From Haloarcula mannanilytica (GTDB lineage: Archaea > Halobacteriota > Halobacteria > Halobacteriales > Haloarculaceae): a stretch of 64,000 nt of DNA. Shown in pieces: positions 17,905-26,124 of the stretch (the first letter of the stretch is position 1; each line of letters opens with the position of its first letter). Below the pieces are notes generated by a model. It was not told the origin of the DNA. It searched no databases and saw only the letters and a program-made list of their open reading frames with translations. The translations under genes were made by a program, and so were the position numbers. The stretch covers positions 744,001-808,000 of the forward strand of contig NZ_BIXZ01000001.1 in the NCBI RefSeq assembly GCF_005406125.1, given 5' to 3'.

Positions 17905-18963
17905 ATGAATCGACGGCAGTTCCTCGCCGGTGCCGGTCTCGCCGGCACGACAGTCCTGGCGGGGTGTGGCTCGCTGAGTTCCCAATCGACGCGCGCACCG
18001 CCGCTGGTCGAGGACCGCCCCGACGCCACGTACCGTCCCACCCACGCCGAGGGAATGGGGATGGCCGGGATGGCACAGGCGGGCGAGTACATGGTCGGGC
18101 TGAGCTACTCCTTCCCCCACCGCTTCTGGACAGTCACCGGGACGACGGCGGAGAAGGTCGACATCCGGAGCGAGGACAGCGTTCACCTGATGGCGACCGT
18201 CTGGGACCCCGAAACCGAGATGGTCCTCCCGGTGTCTGCTGGCCTCTCTATCACCATCGAGCGCGACGGCGAGACGGTCGCCGACAAGTCCCCGTGGCCG
18301 ATGATCTCCCAGAACATGGGGTTTCACTACGGCGACAACTACGCGCTCGACGGCGACGGCGTGTACCAGCTCTCGGTCCGCGTCAACGGGATGAGCGAAC
18401 GCCGACTGGGAGCTTTCGAGGGCCGGTTCGACGAGGCCGGTGAGACCACGGTCGAGTTCGACTTCTCACAGAGCGCCCGCGACCAACTCGCTTTCGAGGA
18501 GTTCCCAGACACACAGGGCGAGCGCGCGGCGGTCGACCTGATGAACATGGACATGATCCCGACCTCGCAGGTCCCCGAAGTGTCGGCCCTGCCCGGGACG
18601 GTGCTTGGAACGGACAAAGGGAGCGACGGCGTCTACGCCGTCACGTGGCTCCGGGACGCCGTGTTCCTCGACGAGGACGAGTCGTATCTGGCCGTTTCGG
18701 CCCGGACGCCGTACAATCGCGTTCCCCTCCCGATGATGTCGCTCGATGGGACCGTGGACGCCGACGGCGAACAGGTGTTCGAGGACGCGCTGACCGCCGC
18801 GGTCCATCCCGAACTCGGGTATCACTACGGCGCAACGGTCGAAACAACAACGCAGGAGCCGTCGGTCGGTGTCGATATCGTCGCCCCGCCACAGGTGTCC
18901 CGTCACGAGGGGTACGAGACGGCGTTCCTGACGACGCCCTCGTTCTCGTTTTCCGGCAGCTAA
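17905..18963 (+). CDS. P19/Tp34-type iron-copper lipoprotein with two HYG modules
   Basis: 352 residues from the ATG at 17905. MNRRQFLAG and the lipobox Cys21 indicate Tat export and lipid anchoring. The first module (about 60-186) carries a Met-rich start, SVHLMATVW (His94), WPMISQNMGFHYGDNY (Met133, His141) and DGVYQLSVRV. From memory this parallels bacterial P19, whose PM...HYGAN stretch holds copper/iron ligands. The second module (about 245-350) repeats the idea with PLPMMSL (275-280) and HYGATVE (307-313). P19 proteins bind metal outside the membrane and feed iron permeases; no Ftr1-like permease is seen here. The DyP-like gene nearby resembles the EfeB partner of such systems. Confidence 0.7.
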   Translation: MNRRQFLAGAGLAGTTVLAGCGSLSSQSTRAPPLVEDRPDATYRPTHAEGMGMAGMAQAGEYMVGLSYSFPHRFWTVTGTTAEKVDIRSEDSVHLMATVWDPETEMVLPVSAGLSITIERDGETVADKSPWPMISQNMGFHYGDNYALDGDGVYQLSVRVNGMSERRLGAFEGRFDEAGETTVEFDFSQSARDQLAFEEFPDTQGERAAVDLMNMDMIPTSQVPEVSALPGTVLGTDKGSDGVYAVTWLRDAVFLDEDESYLAVSARTPYNRVPLPMMSLDGTVDADGEQVFEDALTAAVHPELGYHYGATVETTTQEPSVGVDIVAPPQVSRHEGYETAFLTTPSFSFSGS

Positions 18964-18969
18964 CCGCGC

Positions 18970-19125
18970 TCAGACGATCCATTCGACGTAGTCCGGACAC
19001 TCGTCGCATTCGACGCGGGTCGCCCAACTGTCTCCCCGGTTGTGGTCCGACGGTGCAATCTTGACCACGCTGACGTTCACCGAACCGCAGTTCGGGCACT
19101 GCCCCGGTATCTTGGAACTGGACAT
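18970..19125 (-). CDS. 51-residue zinc-ribbon protein, copy 1
   Basis: Read directly from the minus strand: MSSSKIPGQCPNCGS near the start, then a conserved SDHNRGDSW segment, and ECDECPDYVEW near the end. Two CxxC pairs give a single zinc ribbon. It is convergent with the P19-like gene (6 bp apart). A second gene of the same length and pattern lies 284 bp further on. The role is unknown; a nucleic-acid or protein-binding ribbon is the usual guess. Confidence 0.78.
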   Translation of the reverse strand: MSSSKIPGQCPNCGSVNVSVVKIAPSDHNRGDSWATRVECDECPDYVEWIV

Positions 19126-19409
19126 CTGGTGGGATTCCTCCGCTAAGTGTCACTTCCCGCCCCATCCGTAATGTTACTTTCCCTAAATCGGATTTAGTGA
19201 GTTACCATATATTTCGGTCGATAGGGGTATTCATGCATGATATAGCACATATCAGTTAGCCAAGGGAATCGGGAGCTACTTCACAGTGAACGGGGTTCAG
19301 TCTGTTGCCATGACTAACTGCGATCCATGGCTGTACGCGACCACTCACCAGTAGCTACCACAGCAAATGTTCCGTTCCGCGGCAGGGCCGCGTGTCTATC
19401 TCCTGTGGT
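19126..19409. other. AT-rich intergenic patch
   Basis: No gene seen in 284 bp. GC content is visibly lower than the neighbours. It includes a 15-bp palindrome at 19183-19197 and TATA-like stretches near 19206-19212 and 19238-19245 on either strand. Confidence 0.5.
19183..19197. promoter_or_regulatory. 15-bp palindrome, candidate operator
   Basis: CTAAATC-G-GATTTAG is perfect. It lies 58 bp upstream of the first zinc-ribbon gene, read from the minus strand. Confidence 0.35.
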
Positions 19410-19565
19410 TTAGTCGAACCACTCAGTGTAGTCGCTACAGTCGGGGCACTCCGCACGGATGCTCCACTTGTCCCCCCGTTCGTGAGAGGACGGTGGTACC
19501 TTGTTTATCCGGACATCTACTGATCCACATTTTGGACACTGACCAGGAATCTGCTCACCAAACAT
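19410..19565 (-). CDS. 51-residue zinc-ribbon protein, copy 2
   Basis: Read directly from the minus strand: MFGEQIPGQCPKCGS at the start, SSHERGDKW in the middle and ECPDCSDYTEWFD at the end. Length and cysteine spacing match copy 1, with clear identity at IPGQCP-CGSV, RGD-W and EC--C-DY-EW, so this is a tandem duplication or two arrivals. The codons are more AT-rich than in copy 1 and the upstream 144 bp are strongly AT-rich, suggesting transfer or relaxed drift. Function unknown. Confidence 0.75.
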   Translation of the reverse strand: MFGEQIPGQCPKCGSVDVRINKVPPSSHERGDKWSIRAECPDCSDYTEWFD

Positions 19566-19709
19566 GTATTTTACTGTCTATGTAGTTACCAGTCTTATCT
19601 TCTTGAGTAATATTTATTTCCCAAATAGACATTCTATAAATTATTTTCAAGCTATAAATTTGGAGGCAGACCAAAACAACGAGTACAATGTCGATATTCT
19701 CGGCCGAAC

Positions 19710-20201
19710 TTATTCCACCGTGAACGGACTCTCCTCCTGTTGCCACGGCCAACCCGGGACCCGCGTCTGGACCCCGGCCGCGAGCGCGGCGTCGAGGTCA
19801 TCAGCCCCAGCGGTCTCTGTGTCGTCGCCGTGCGTTCGCACGTCCGCGACGTGGAAGGTGGCCTCCGCGAGCAGACGAAGCGGTTGCTCGCCGGCAATCA
19901 TGGCCGCTAGCTCTCGGCCCAGTAGTTCGTCGACGACAAAGCCCGGGTAGTCGCCCTCGACATCTAGATCTCGAAGCAGACGAACCAGCGCAGCGACGTT
20001 GACTGCGCGATCGCCGTCGGCGAACACGTCGTCAATGGCGGCCGTGTACTCCGCTGCCGTGAGCGTGTCGACATCGACGCCGAACTGGTCGCCCAGATGG
20101 GCTCGCGTTTCGTTGATTACTGGAACGACGGCGTCATCGCGTTCCTGCACCCACTCATACTCCTCGGCGACAGTTTCGGGTGTCAGCTGCATGTCGGCCA
20201 C
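19710..20201 (-). CDS. Hypothetical acidic protein
   Basis: 163 residues (ATG at 20201; a second ATG at 20192 is also possible). The sequence is acidic and helical, with no Cys and no membrane segment. The middle stretch DRAVNVAALVRLLRDLDVEGDYPGFVVDELLGRELAAMIAGE looks like a folded helical core. It is divergent from the FttA gene. I do not recognise the family. Confidence 0.75.
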   Translation of the reverse strand: MADMQLTPETVAEEYEWVQERDDAVVPVINETRAHLGDQFGVDVDTLTAAEYTAAIDDVFADGDRAVNVAALVRLLRDLDVEGDYPGFVVDELLGRELAAMIAGEQPLRLLAEATFHVADVRTHGDDTETAGADDLDAALAAGVQTRVPGWPWQQEESPFTVE

Positions 20202-20290
20202 TCACACGGTTCTGGTTTACCCCTTGTGGCACGACACAGCGGGCTGAAGTTCACCCACGACGGCTCACATCCGGACCGCCGTATTGCGAA

Positions 20291-20300
20291 GGCTTTTATA
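20291..20300 (+). promoter_or_regulatory. Candidate promoter of the FttA gene
   Basis: CTTTTATAAC around 20293-20302 and a second box GACTTTATTA at 20391-20400 would place transcription starts about 140 and 45 nt before the start codon. Confidence 0.3.
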
Positions 20301-20464
20301 ACACGAGGGGAATACTGACGAATAGAGGACGGTTTTCCGGACATCTCTCCACGTCCGGAGGCAACTCACCGATAACTGATGACTTTATTAGAGAGCGTAC
20401 ATCCCGCGGCTCCAGGTCGGCCCGCACCAGCCGTGGACGGCGGGATGGCACCCCGTTTTGAGCT

Positions 20465-22381
20465 ATGAGTACTGTAGACAAACAACTCGAAGACGTGAAG
20501 GCAACGATCGACGACGAAGTTCCGCCCCGGATCTCCGTCTCGGATGTCACCTACGAGGGTCCGGAACTCGTCATATACACGCGGGACCCGAAGGAGTTCG
20601 CTGCCAACAGTGATCTCGTTCGCCGACTCGCGTCGAAACTCCGCAAACGAATCACGGTCCGCCCGGATCCGGACGTACTGACCCCGCCAGCCGAGGCCGA
20701 GGAGGCGATTCGGAACCTCATCCCCGAGGAAGCCGGCGTTGTAGACCTGAACTTCCACGCCGATACCGGCGAGGTGGTCGTACAGGCCCAGAAGCCCGGC
20801 GTCGTCATCGGCCGTCGCGGCGAGACGCTACGTGACATCACACAAGAGGTCGGGTGGACGCCCGAGGTCGTTCGAACGCCGCCAATCGAGTCCTCGACGG
20901 TCGACAACGTCCGGAACTTCCTCAAACAGGAGCGGGAGGACCGCCGGGACATCCTCGAACGCGTCGGCCGGCAGATCCACCGCGAGCCGATGTCCGACGA
21001 CGAGTACGTCCGTATCACGACGCTTGGCTGCTGTCGGGAGGTGGGCCGCGCCGCCTTCATCCTCTCGACGCCGGACACGCGGATCCTCGTCGACTGTGGC
21101 AGCAAGCCCGGCTCGAACGGCGACCAGCCATATCTGGACATCCCGGAGGCGTTCGGGGCTGGAACCAACGGTATCGACGCCGTCGTCCTGACCCACGCGC
21201 ACCTGGACCACTCCGCGCTGGTCCCATTGTTGTTCGAGTACGGCTACGACGGCCCCATCTACTGTACTGAGCCGACACGGGACCTGATGGGGCTGTTGAC
21301 CCTCGATTATCTGGATACTGCTGCCGATAAGGGTCGGACGCCGCCGTACGACTCCGAAATGGTCCGGGAGGCGATCAAACACACCATTCCGCTTGAGTAC
21401 GGCGACGTGACCGATATCGCGCCCGACATCAAGCTGACGCTGCACAACGCCGGCCACGTCCTCGGCTCGTCGGTGTGTCACTTCCACGTCGGCGACGGTC
21501 TGTACAACGTCGCCTTCTCCGGGGACATCCACTACGACGACACGCGCCTGTTCGACGGCGCGGTCAACGATTTCCCGAGAGTCGAGACGCTCGTGCTGGA
21601 GTCGACCTACGGCGGCCGCAACGACTACCAGACCGACCAGGAGGACTCGGAGCGAAAGCTCAAACAGATCGTCCAGAACGCCTACGACCGCGACGGGAAG
21701 GTCCTCATACCGACCGCCGCCGCCGGCCAGTCACAGGAACTCATGCTCGTCCTCGAAGAGGCGATGCGGGAGGGCGACATCCCCGAGATGCCGGTCCACC
21801 TCGACGGGATGATCTGGGAGGCGACAGCCGTCCACACGACCTACCCCGAGTACCTGCGCGACGGTCTGCAAGACCGTATCTTCGACGAAGACCGGAACCC
21901 GTTCCTGGCCGACCAGTTCAACCACATCGACGGCGGCGACGCGGAACGGGAGGAGATCGCCGACGGCGATTCCTGCATCGTCCTCTCGCCCTCCGGAATG
22001 CTCACCGGCGGCCCCGCGCTGTCCTGGCTCGAACAGCTCGGTCCCGACCCGGACTCGACGATCGCCCTCGTCGGCTATCAGTCCCAGGGGACGCTCGGCA
22101 ACCGAATCCAGCGGGGCATTGACGAGGTGCCCGTCGGCGCCAGCGGACGCAGCGAGACCGTCCCGCTGGAGATGACCGTCGAGACCGTCGACGGCTTCTC
22201 CGGGCACGCCGACCGGCAGGGCCTGGAGAACTTCGTGAAGACGATGAACCCCCGCCCCGAGAAGATCCTCTGTGTCCACGGCGACGAATCCGCGACACAG
22301 GACCTCTCCTCGTCGCTGTACCACGGTCAGAACATCCGGACCTTCGCGCCGGAGAACCTCGAAACGTTCCGCTTCCGCTGA
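20465..22381 (+). CDS. Archaeal CPSF1-type ribonuclease / transcription termination factor FttA
   Basis: 638 residues, full length. Two KH-type domains (about 1-145) include VIGRRGETLRDIT. The metallo-beta-lactamase core follows, with HAHLDHSALVP (about 243-253) as the zinc motif and FSGDIHYDD further on. The beta-CASP domain holds LESTYGGRNDY and LSPSGMLTGG, and SGHADRQGLE and CVHGDE close the active site. This protein cuts nascent RNA at U-rich sites and ends archaeal transcription. It stands alone on the plus strand, with a promoter in the 263-bp gap upstream. Confidence 0.96.
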   Translation: MSTVDKQLEDVKATIDDEVPPRISVSDVTYEGPELVIYTRDPKEFAANSDLVRRLASKLRKRITVRPDPDVLTPPAEAEEAIRNLIPEEAGVVDLNFHADTGEVVVQAQKPGVVIGRRGETLRDITQEVGWTPEVVRTPPIESSTVDNVRNFLKQEREDRRDILERVGRQIHREPMSDDEYVRITTLGCCREVGRAAFILSTPDTRILVDCGSKPGSNGDQPYLDIPEAFGAGTNGIDAVVLTHAHLDHSALVPLLFEYGYDGPIYCTEPTRDLMGLLTLDYLDTAADKGRTPPYDSEMVREAIKHTIPLEYGDVTDIAPDIKLTLHNAGHVLGSSVCHFHVGDGLYNVAFSGDIHYDDTRLFDGAVNDFPRVETLVLESTYGGRNDYQTDQEDSERKLKQIVQNAYDRDGKVLIPTAAAGQSQELMLVLEEAMREGDIPEMPVHLDGMIWEATAVHTTYPEYLRDGLQDRIFDEDRNPFLADQFNHIDGGDAEREEIADGDSCIVLSPSGMLTGGPALSWLEQLGPDPDSTIALVGYQSQGTLGNRIQRGIDEVPVGASGRSETVPLEMTVETVDGFSGHADRQGLENFVKTMNPRPEKILCVHGDESATQDLSSSLYHGQNIRTFAPENLETFRFR

Positions 22382-22456
22382 GTCGGTCGCTGTTCTCGGT
22401 TCGCTGCCCCCGACAGTTGGACGAACCTCTATACGGGAGGCCAGTGAACCCCGAGT

Positions 22457-22612
22457 ATGGACCTCATCAAGTATTTCGACGAACTCGAACCGATCGGGAT
22501 GGTACTCATTGGACTCGTACTGTTCATTATCCCGGAGCCTGCGACCTCGACGCTCGGGATCGGACTGATGGCGCTGGGCGGCGCGTGGTGGTTCTACGAG
22601 TGGAACCGGTGA
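22457..22612 (+). CDS. 51-residue two-helix membrane protein
   Basis: Read from the sequence: MDLIKYFDELEPIG, a hydrophobic helix (about 14-27), PEPATSTLG as a turn, then LMALGGAWWFYEWNR. A small hairpin membrane protein is likely. It follows the FttA stop by 75 bp on the same strand. Function unknown. Confidence 0.65.
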   Translation: MDLIKYFDELEPIGMVLIGLVLFIIPEPATSTLGIGLMALGGAWWFYEWNR

Positions 22613-22881
22613 GTGACAACGGGTACCCACTGCTAGGCGTTTTTACGGGACCGTTCAGTGGCGGAAGTCACACCCAGTGACGCCGCCCCTACATATATTG
22701 GGTTTCGTATGTGTTCTAGTATTACCCAGAGAGAAACGCAAATCGAGTCTGTACCATCGACTCCCTCGATGCCCACGATATAGTTCAAATACCAGCGACG
22801 TATGGCGGATTTGCGTCCAAATAGTGCCTCCCTTCACAAACCTTTTCTGCCTACTAACTGCTGATTATCATGTAGCGAAAC
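22613..22881. other. Intergenic region with a spaced inverted repeat
   Basis: No gene recognised in 269 bp. ACGCAAATC (22736-22744) and GATTTGCGT (22808-22816) are perfect 9-bp inverted arms 63 bp apart. GC content drops in the middle. This could be a small RNA, a spaced operator or chance. Confidence 0.35.
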
Positions 22882-23274
22882 ATGTCAGCAACTGATTCAA
22901 ACACGGGCGCACAGTCGCTATTCACTGGCCTCCCATCGGGGATCGTCCCAATCGTCGCGATCCTCGCGGCGCTGGTATCGACGTACATCCACCTCTCACT
23001 GGCACCGATGGTTCTGCAGTTCAATACCGTGCAGGGGATCCTGTTCATACTGGCCGGGCTCGGGTTCATCGGCGGTATCATACTGTACCTGACCAAATAC
23101 TGGCGGCGGGAACTGTATCTGGTCGCTATCGTCTTCGCACTCGCACAGGTCGCCGCCTTCTTCGTGATGGGTGGACGGGTCAATCAGATGGCTATCGCGT
23201 CCAAGGTCTCCGAGGTCGTGTTCGCCGCCGCGGCGGCCTATCTGTACCAGACTGATACGGCAGTGACGAGCTAA
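22882..23274 (+). CDS. Four-helix membrane protein of unknown function
   Basis: 130 residues with hydrophobic segments at about 22-40, 48-70, 78-100 and 108-126. The HLSLAPMVLQFNTVQG loop follows the first helix. It resembles small haloarchaeal integral membrane proteins of unknown role. It is convergent with the NTPase gene (34 bp between stops). Confidence 0.75.
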   Translation: MSATDSNTGAQSLFTGLPSGIVPIVAILAALVSTYIHLSLAPMVLQFNTVQGILFILAGLGFIGGIILYLTKYWRRELYLVAIVFALAQVAAFFVMGGRVNQMAIASKVSEVVFAAAAAYLYQTDTAVTS

Positions 23275-23307
23275 CGCAACGTATCGGAACTCGCCACGAG
23301 CGGGCCG

Positions 23308-23862
23308 CTACGACAGGTCGACGGTCCGGTCGGCCCAGTGCCGGAGCCTCGCAAGGGCGTCCCGTTCGGTTCGGGACACCGGGTTATCGACGCCCAGTTC
23401 GTTGCTGTCGAAGGCATTGAGGACGGCCACATTCGCTCTGTCACAGTATTCGGTGAGCTGGCCGACCGTTGCGGCTTCATGCTGAAACGGGATGGTTGCG
23501 TCGTTGACGAACACCGCACGCGGATTTTTCGGTAGCGCGTCCATCTGCTCCTCGGCACGGCGAGCGTTTTCCCGGGCGAGTGCGACCGCCTGGTCTGCCG
23601 TCTCGCTCTCGGCGCGGGGCGCGCTGGCGTCGATCCGGCCGAGCCAGACCGCCTCCGGCACGGTGATGAACCGGTCAAGGCGACCGCCCAGTATCGTCCC
23701 GTCCCGTTCGAGTTCGGGCGCGAAATCGAGAACGACGACGCCGTCGGTCCCCTCGCGGTCGAGCCAAGCGTCAAGGGCGGCCGCGGTCGTCCGCGTCTTG
23801 CCGGTGTTCGAGGGACCAGTGACGAGCGTCGACCCCGAAAGCGGGAACTCGACGCCGGTCAC
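23308..23862 (-). CDS. P-loop NTPase translationally coupled to an Nramp-like carrier
   Basis: 184 residues from the GTG at 23862, which overlaps the TGA of the transporter gene (GTGA). The Walker A motif is GPSNTGKT, near residue 17. VVVLDF and AVFVND are candidate Walker B strands. A helical stretch rich in Arg, Glu and Ala (ARENARRAEEQMD) follows, and the end is SRTERDALARLRHWADRTVDL. The fold looks like a small RecA/KaiC- or G-protein-like NTPase. I do not recognise the family. The overlap suggests a working link to the transporter. Confidence 0.78.
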   Translation of the reverse strand: MTGVEFPLSGSTLVTGPSNTGKTRTTAAALDAWLDREGTDGVVVLDFAPELERDGTILGGRLDRFITVPEAVWLGRIDASAPRAESETADQAVALARENARRAEEQMDALPKNPRAVFVNDATIPFQHEAATVGQLTEYCDRANVAVLNAFDSNELGVDNPVSRTERDALARLRHWADRTVDLS

Positions 23863-25184
23863 GCCAGGAGTTCCTCCCGCAGGAACTTCCCGCCGAGGCC
23901 GGCCATTGCGAGCCCAAGGGCGACAGCAAACGCCAGCACGAATCCGGAGAGCGGGCCGATACCGCCGCCGAGCTGTTCGACGACGAAGTTCGCGGCTAGT
24001 CCGCCCGACACAGCGATGAGGGCCAGCCCACCGATGTTGGCGGCCAGCGAGTTCCGTTCCGGGACCGCGTCGGAGTTCAGGAGATAGAGGACGAGGGCGA
24101 TGACAAACGGTGTGCCGACGGTGCCGAGCGCGAGCACGAGGACGAGCTGGCCGAGCACGTTCCCGCCGATGAATGCGCCCGGCGCAGAGAGCAGCGCGAC
24201 GGCGACGAGCAGCCCGCGGTAGCGGTTGTCTTCGATAGTAGTACCCCAGCCGAGCTTGTCGGCGAGTAGAAACGGCGGGACGATGGTGTTGCCCCCGAGC
24301 GTCGACACGGCAGCGCCCCAGAGGCCGAGCAGGAACAGCCAGCGGGCGCTGTCGCCGACGAGCGGCCCCAGCGCCTCCGCAGCGCCGACCGTCGTCAGGT
24401 CCCCGGAGGTGAGCACGCTCGCGGTCACCAGGAAGATAGCGAGGCTGTAGATACCGAAGGCCACCAGCATGGACGCGCCCACGTCGACCGTCGCGAGGTC
24501 GTAGTCCTCGCGGGTCCAGCCACGGGCCCGCATCGTGTAGGAGTGCATCGTGATGAGCGTGATGTGGACCGCGCCGCCGAGGATGCCGGCCGCGACCAGC
24601 GCACTCCCGGACGGCACGGACGGAATCAGTCCGGCCACCGCCGCGCCGGCGTCGATGGGGACGACGAACAGACTGGCGACGAACGCGACAACGACCAGCA
24701 GGACGAGGACCTTCGCGGCCAGTTCGAGGAACCGGTAGCCGCCGCCGGCCAGCCCCGCCGCGAGGACGAGCGCCCAGGCGACGCCCCAGATTCGCGCGTC
24801 GATACCAGTCACCGTCGCCGAGACCGTGGCGACGGTTTTCATGATGACGAGTTGTGCGACACCGGCCGCAAGCACTGCGTCGCCGACCAGCAGCCACGCC
24901 CACGTTTCACCGAGGTGGTCCTCGACGACGGCGACGATACCCCGCTCGGTCAGCAGCCCCAGTCGCATCGAAAGATACTGCGCCAGCGCTCCCGCACCCG
25001 CTGAGAGGACGACGACCCACAGGAGGCTGTAGCCAAAGGTACCCCCCGCGGTGACGAGACTAGCGATGGTCGCCGGACCGGCGGCAATTGCGCCGGCAAT
25101 CCAGGACGGCCCCATCGCATCGACGTAGTCACCGACTGTTCCCCTGCTAACGGCCGAATTCTCGACTGACTCGGCACGACTCAT
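23859..25184 (-). CDS. Nramp-related carrier lacking canonical metal-binding motifs
   Basis: 441 residues, about eleven hydrophobic helices. The N-terminal pattern GPSWIAGAIAAGPATIASL ... GYSLLWVVVLSA ... QYLSMRLGLLT matches the start of Nramp (SLC11) carriers. The DPGN motif in helix 1 reads GPAT, and the MPH motif in helix 6 reads HIT in GGAVHITLITMHSYTMRARGW. In classic members the Asp, Asn and Met bind Mn or Fe. Transport of a different cation, or of an organic substrate, is possible. The reading frame is coupled by GTGA to a P-loop NTPase gene, which is unusual for this family. Confidence 0.8.
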   Translation of the reverse strand: MSRAESVENSAVSRGTVGDYVDAMGPSWIAGAIAAGPATIASLVTAGGTFGYSLLWVVVLSAGAGALAQYLSMRLGLLTERGIVAVVEDHLGETWAWLLVGDAVLAAGVAQLVIMKTVATVSATVTGIDARIWGVAWALVLAAGLAGGGYRFLELAAKVLVLLVVVAFVASLFVVPIDAGAAVAGLIPSVPSGSALVAAGILGGAVHITLITMHSYTMRARGWTREDYDLATVDVGASMLVAFGIYSLAIFLVTASVLTSGDLTTVGAAEALGPLVGDSARWLFLLGLWGAAVSTLGGNTIVPPFLLADKLGWGTTIEDNRYRGLLVAVALLSAPGAFIGGNVLGQLVLVLALGTVGTPFVIALVLYLLNSDAVPERNSLAANIGGLALIAVSGGLAANFVVEQLGGGIGPLSGFVLAFAVALGLAMAGLGGKFLREELLA

Positions 25185-25359
25185 ACCTTCGGCTTGGGCG
25201 GTTCCCCCTCAAAACTCTGCCGACATATCTTTCAGTGGTATTCTGAAGTAATTCGACTTCCGTGCAGCGGTTACGCGAGAACGACAGCGCTGGCCGGTTC
25301 GACATACTATCCGCTCACCGGTCGGAATGCTCCCGCAGTCGACAGGGGACTGAGCCGCC

Positions 25360-26082
25360 TCAGAGTTTGACCGTTCCGAGGTCCGATTCCAGCTCCTCGA
25401 CGTGCTCGTTGTACGCCTCGACGAAATCAGCGAACTGCGGGGCGTACTCGCGGATGTCGGCGGCCGAGGGCGGTTCGTACTGTGAGAGCAGGTAGAGGCC
25501 GTTGCTCCCGCCGACGCGGAGATACGACGCCCCGTCGGTGTCCCATTTGAGTTCCCAGCGTGTGCCGCCGATTCTGTCGGTGAAGGTCCCGTAGTCGCCG
25601 CCCTCGTAGCGCTGGAGTTCCCGGGCGATCCGGTCACAGATTTCCCGGATGCGGCCGAGGACGCGGTCGCGCTCGGCGACGACGCCGTCGGTCGTCGCAA
25701 TTTCCGGGAACTCCGTCGACACGTCGTCGAGCACGCCGTCCAGCGATGCGACGTAGTCGTTGAACCCCTCGACAAAGGCGTCGTAGTCGGCCAGCGCGTC
25801 GGCTAGTGGCTCCGGTTCCGGCGGCTGTTTGGTCGAGATGACGTAGGTGTCAGAGCCGCGGGACGGCGAGAACCGGAGGTACTCCAGGTCGCCGCCCTCG
25901 TACTTGACGGTCCACTCGCCGCGGTCGGTCTCGATGTCCGCCTGCCCGTAGTCGCCGCCCTGGAGTCGGGCGAGCTGGTAGGCGACCTGTCCGGCGTGGT
26001 CACGGACCGCCGCGACCAGTTCGTCACGCTGCTGTGCAACGGCTGTCGCGTCGGCGGGGTCGGCCGGTGGCCACTCTGTCAC
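25360..26082 (-). CDS. Soluble protein with an internal duplication
   Basis: 240 residues built from two similar halves (about 18-118 and 137-237, offset about 119). Each has a helix, then GGDYG, a strand pattern W-x-(V/L)-K, LR-x, a Y(V/L)(I/L)S strand ending in PP, and a helix F-V-E-x-(F/Y)-N-x-x-V. Shared residues include QGGDYG and EGGDYG. It is acidic, with no Cys and no signal. A beta-rich domain bracketed by helices is suggested. I do not recognise the family. It sits upstream of the Nramp-like gene, 175 bp away, on the same strand. Confidence 0.78.
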   Translation of the reverse strand: MTEWPPADPADATAVAQQRDELVAAVRDHAGQVAYQLARLQGGDYGQADIETDRGEWTVKYEGGDLEYLRFSPSRGSDTYVISTKQPPEPEPLADALADYDAFVEGFNDYVASLDGVLDDVSTEFPEIATTDGVVAERDRVLGRIREICDRIARELQRYEGGDYGTFTDRIGGTRWELKWDTDGASYLRVGGSNGLYLLSQYEPPSAADIREYAPQFADFVEAYNEHVEELESDLGTVKL

Positions 26083-26124
26083 AGTGGACGGAAACGGCGG
26101 GACGGCAATAACAGACTCGGTCGG

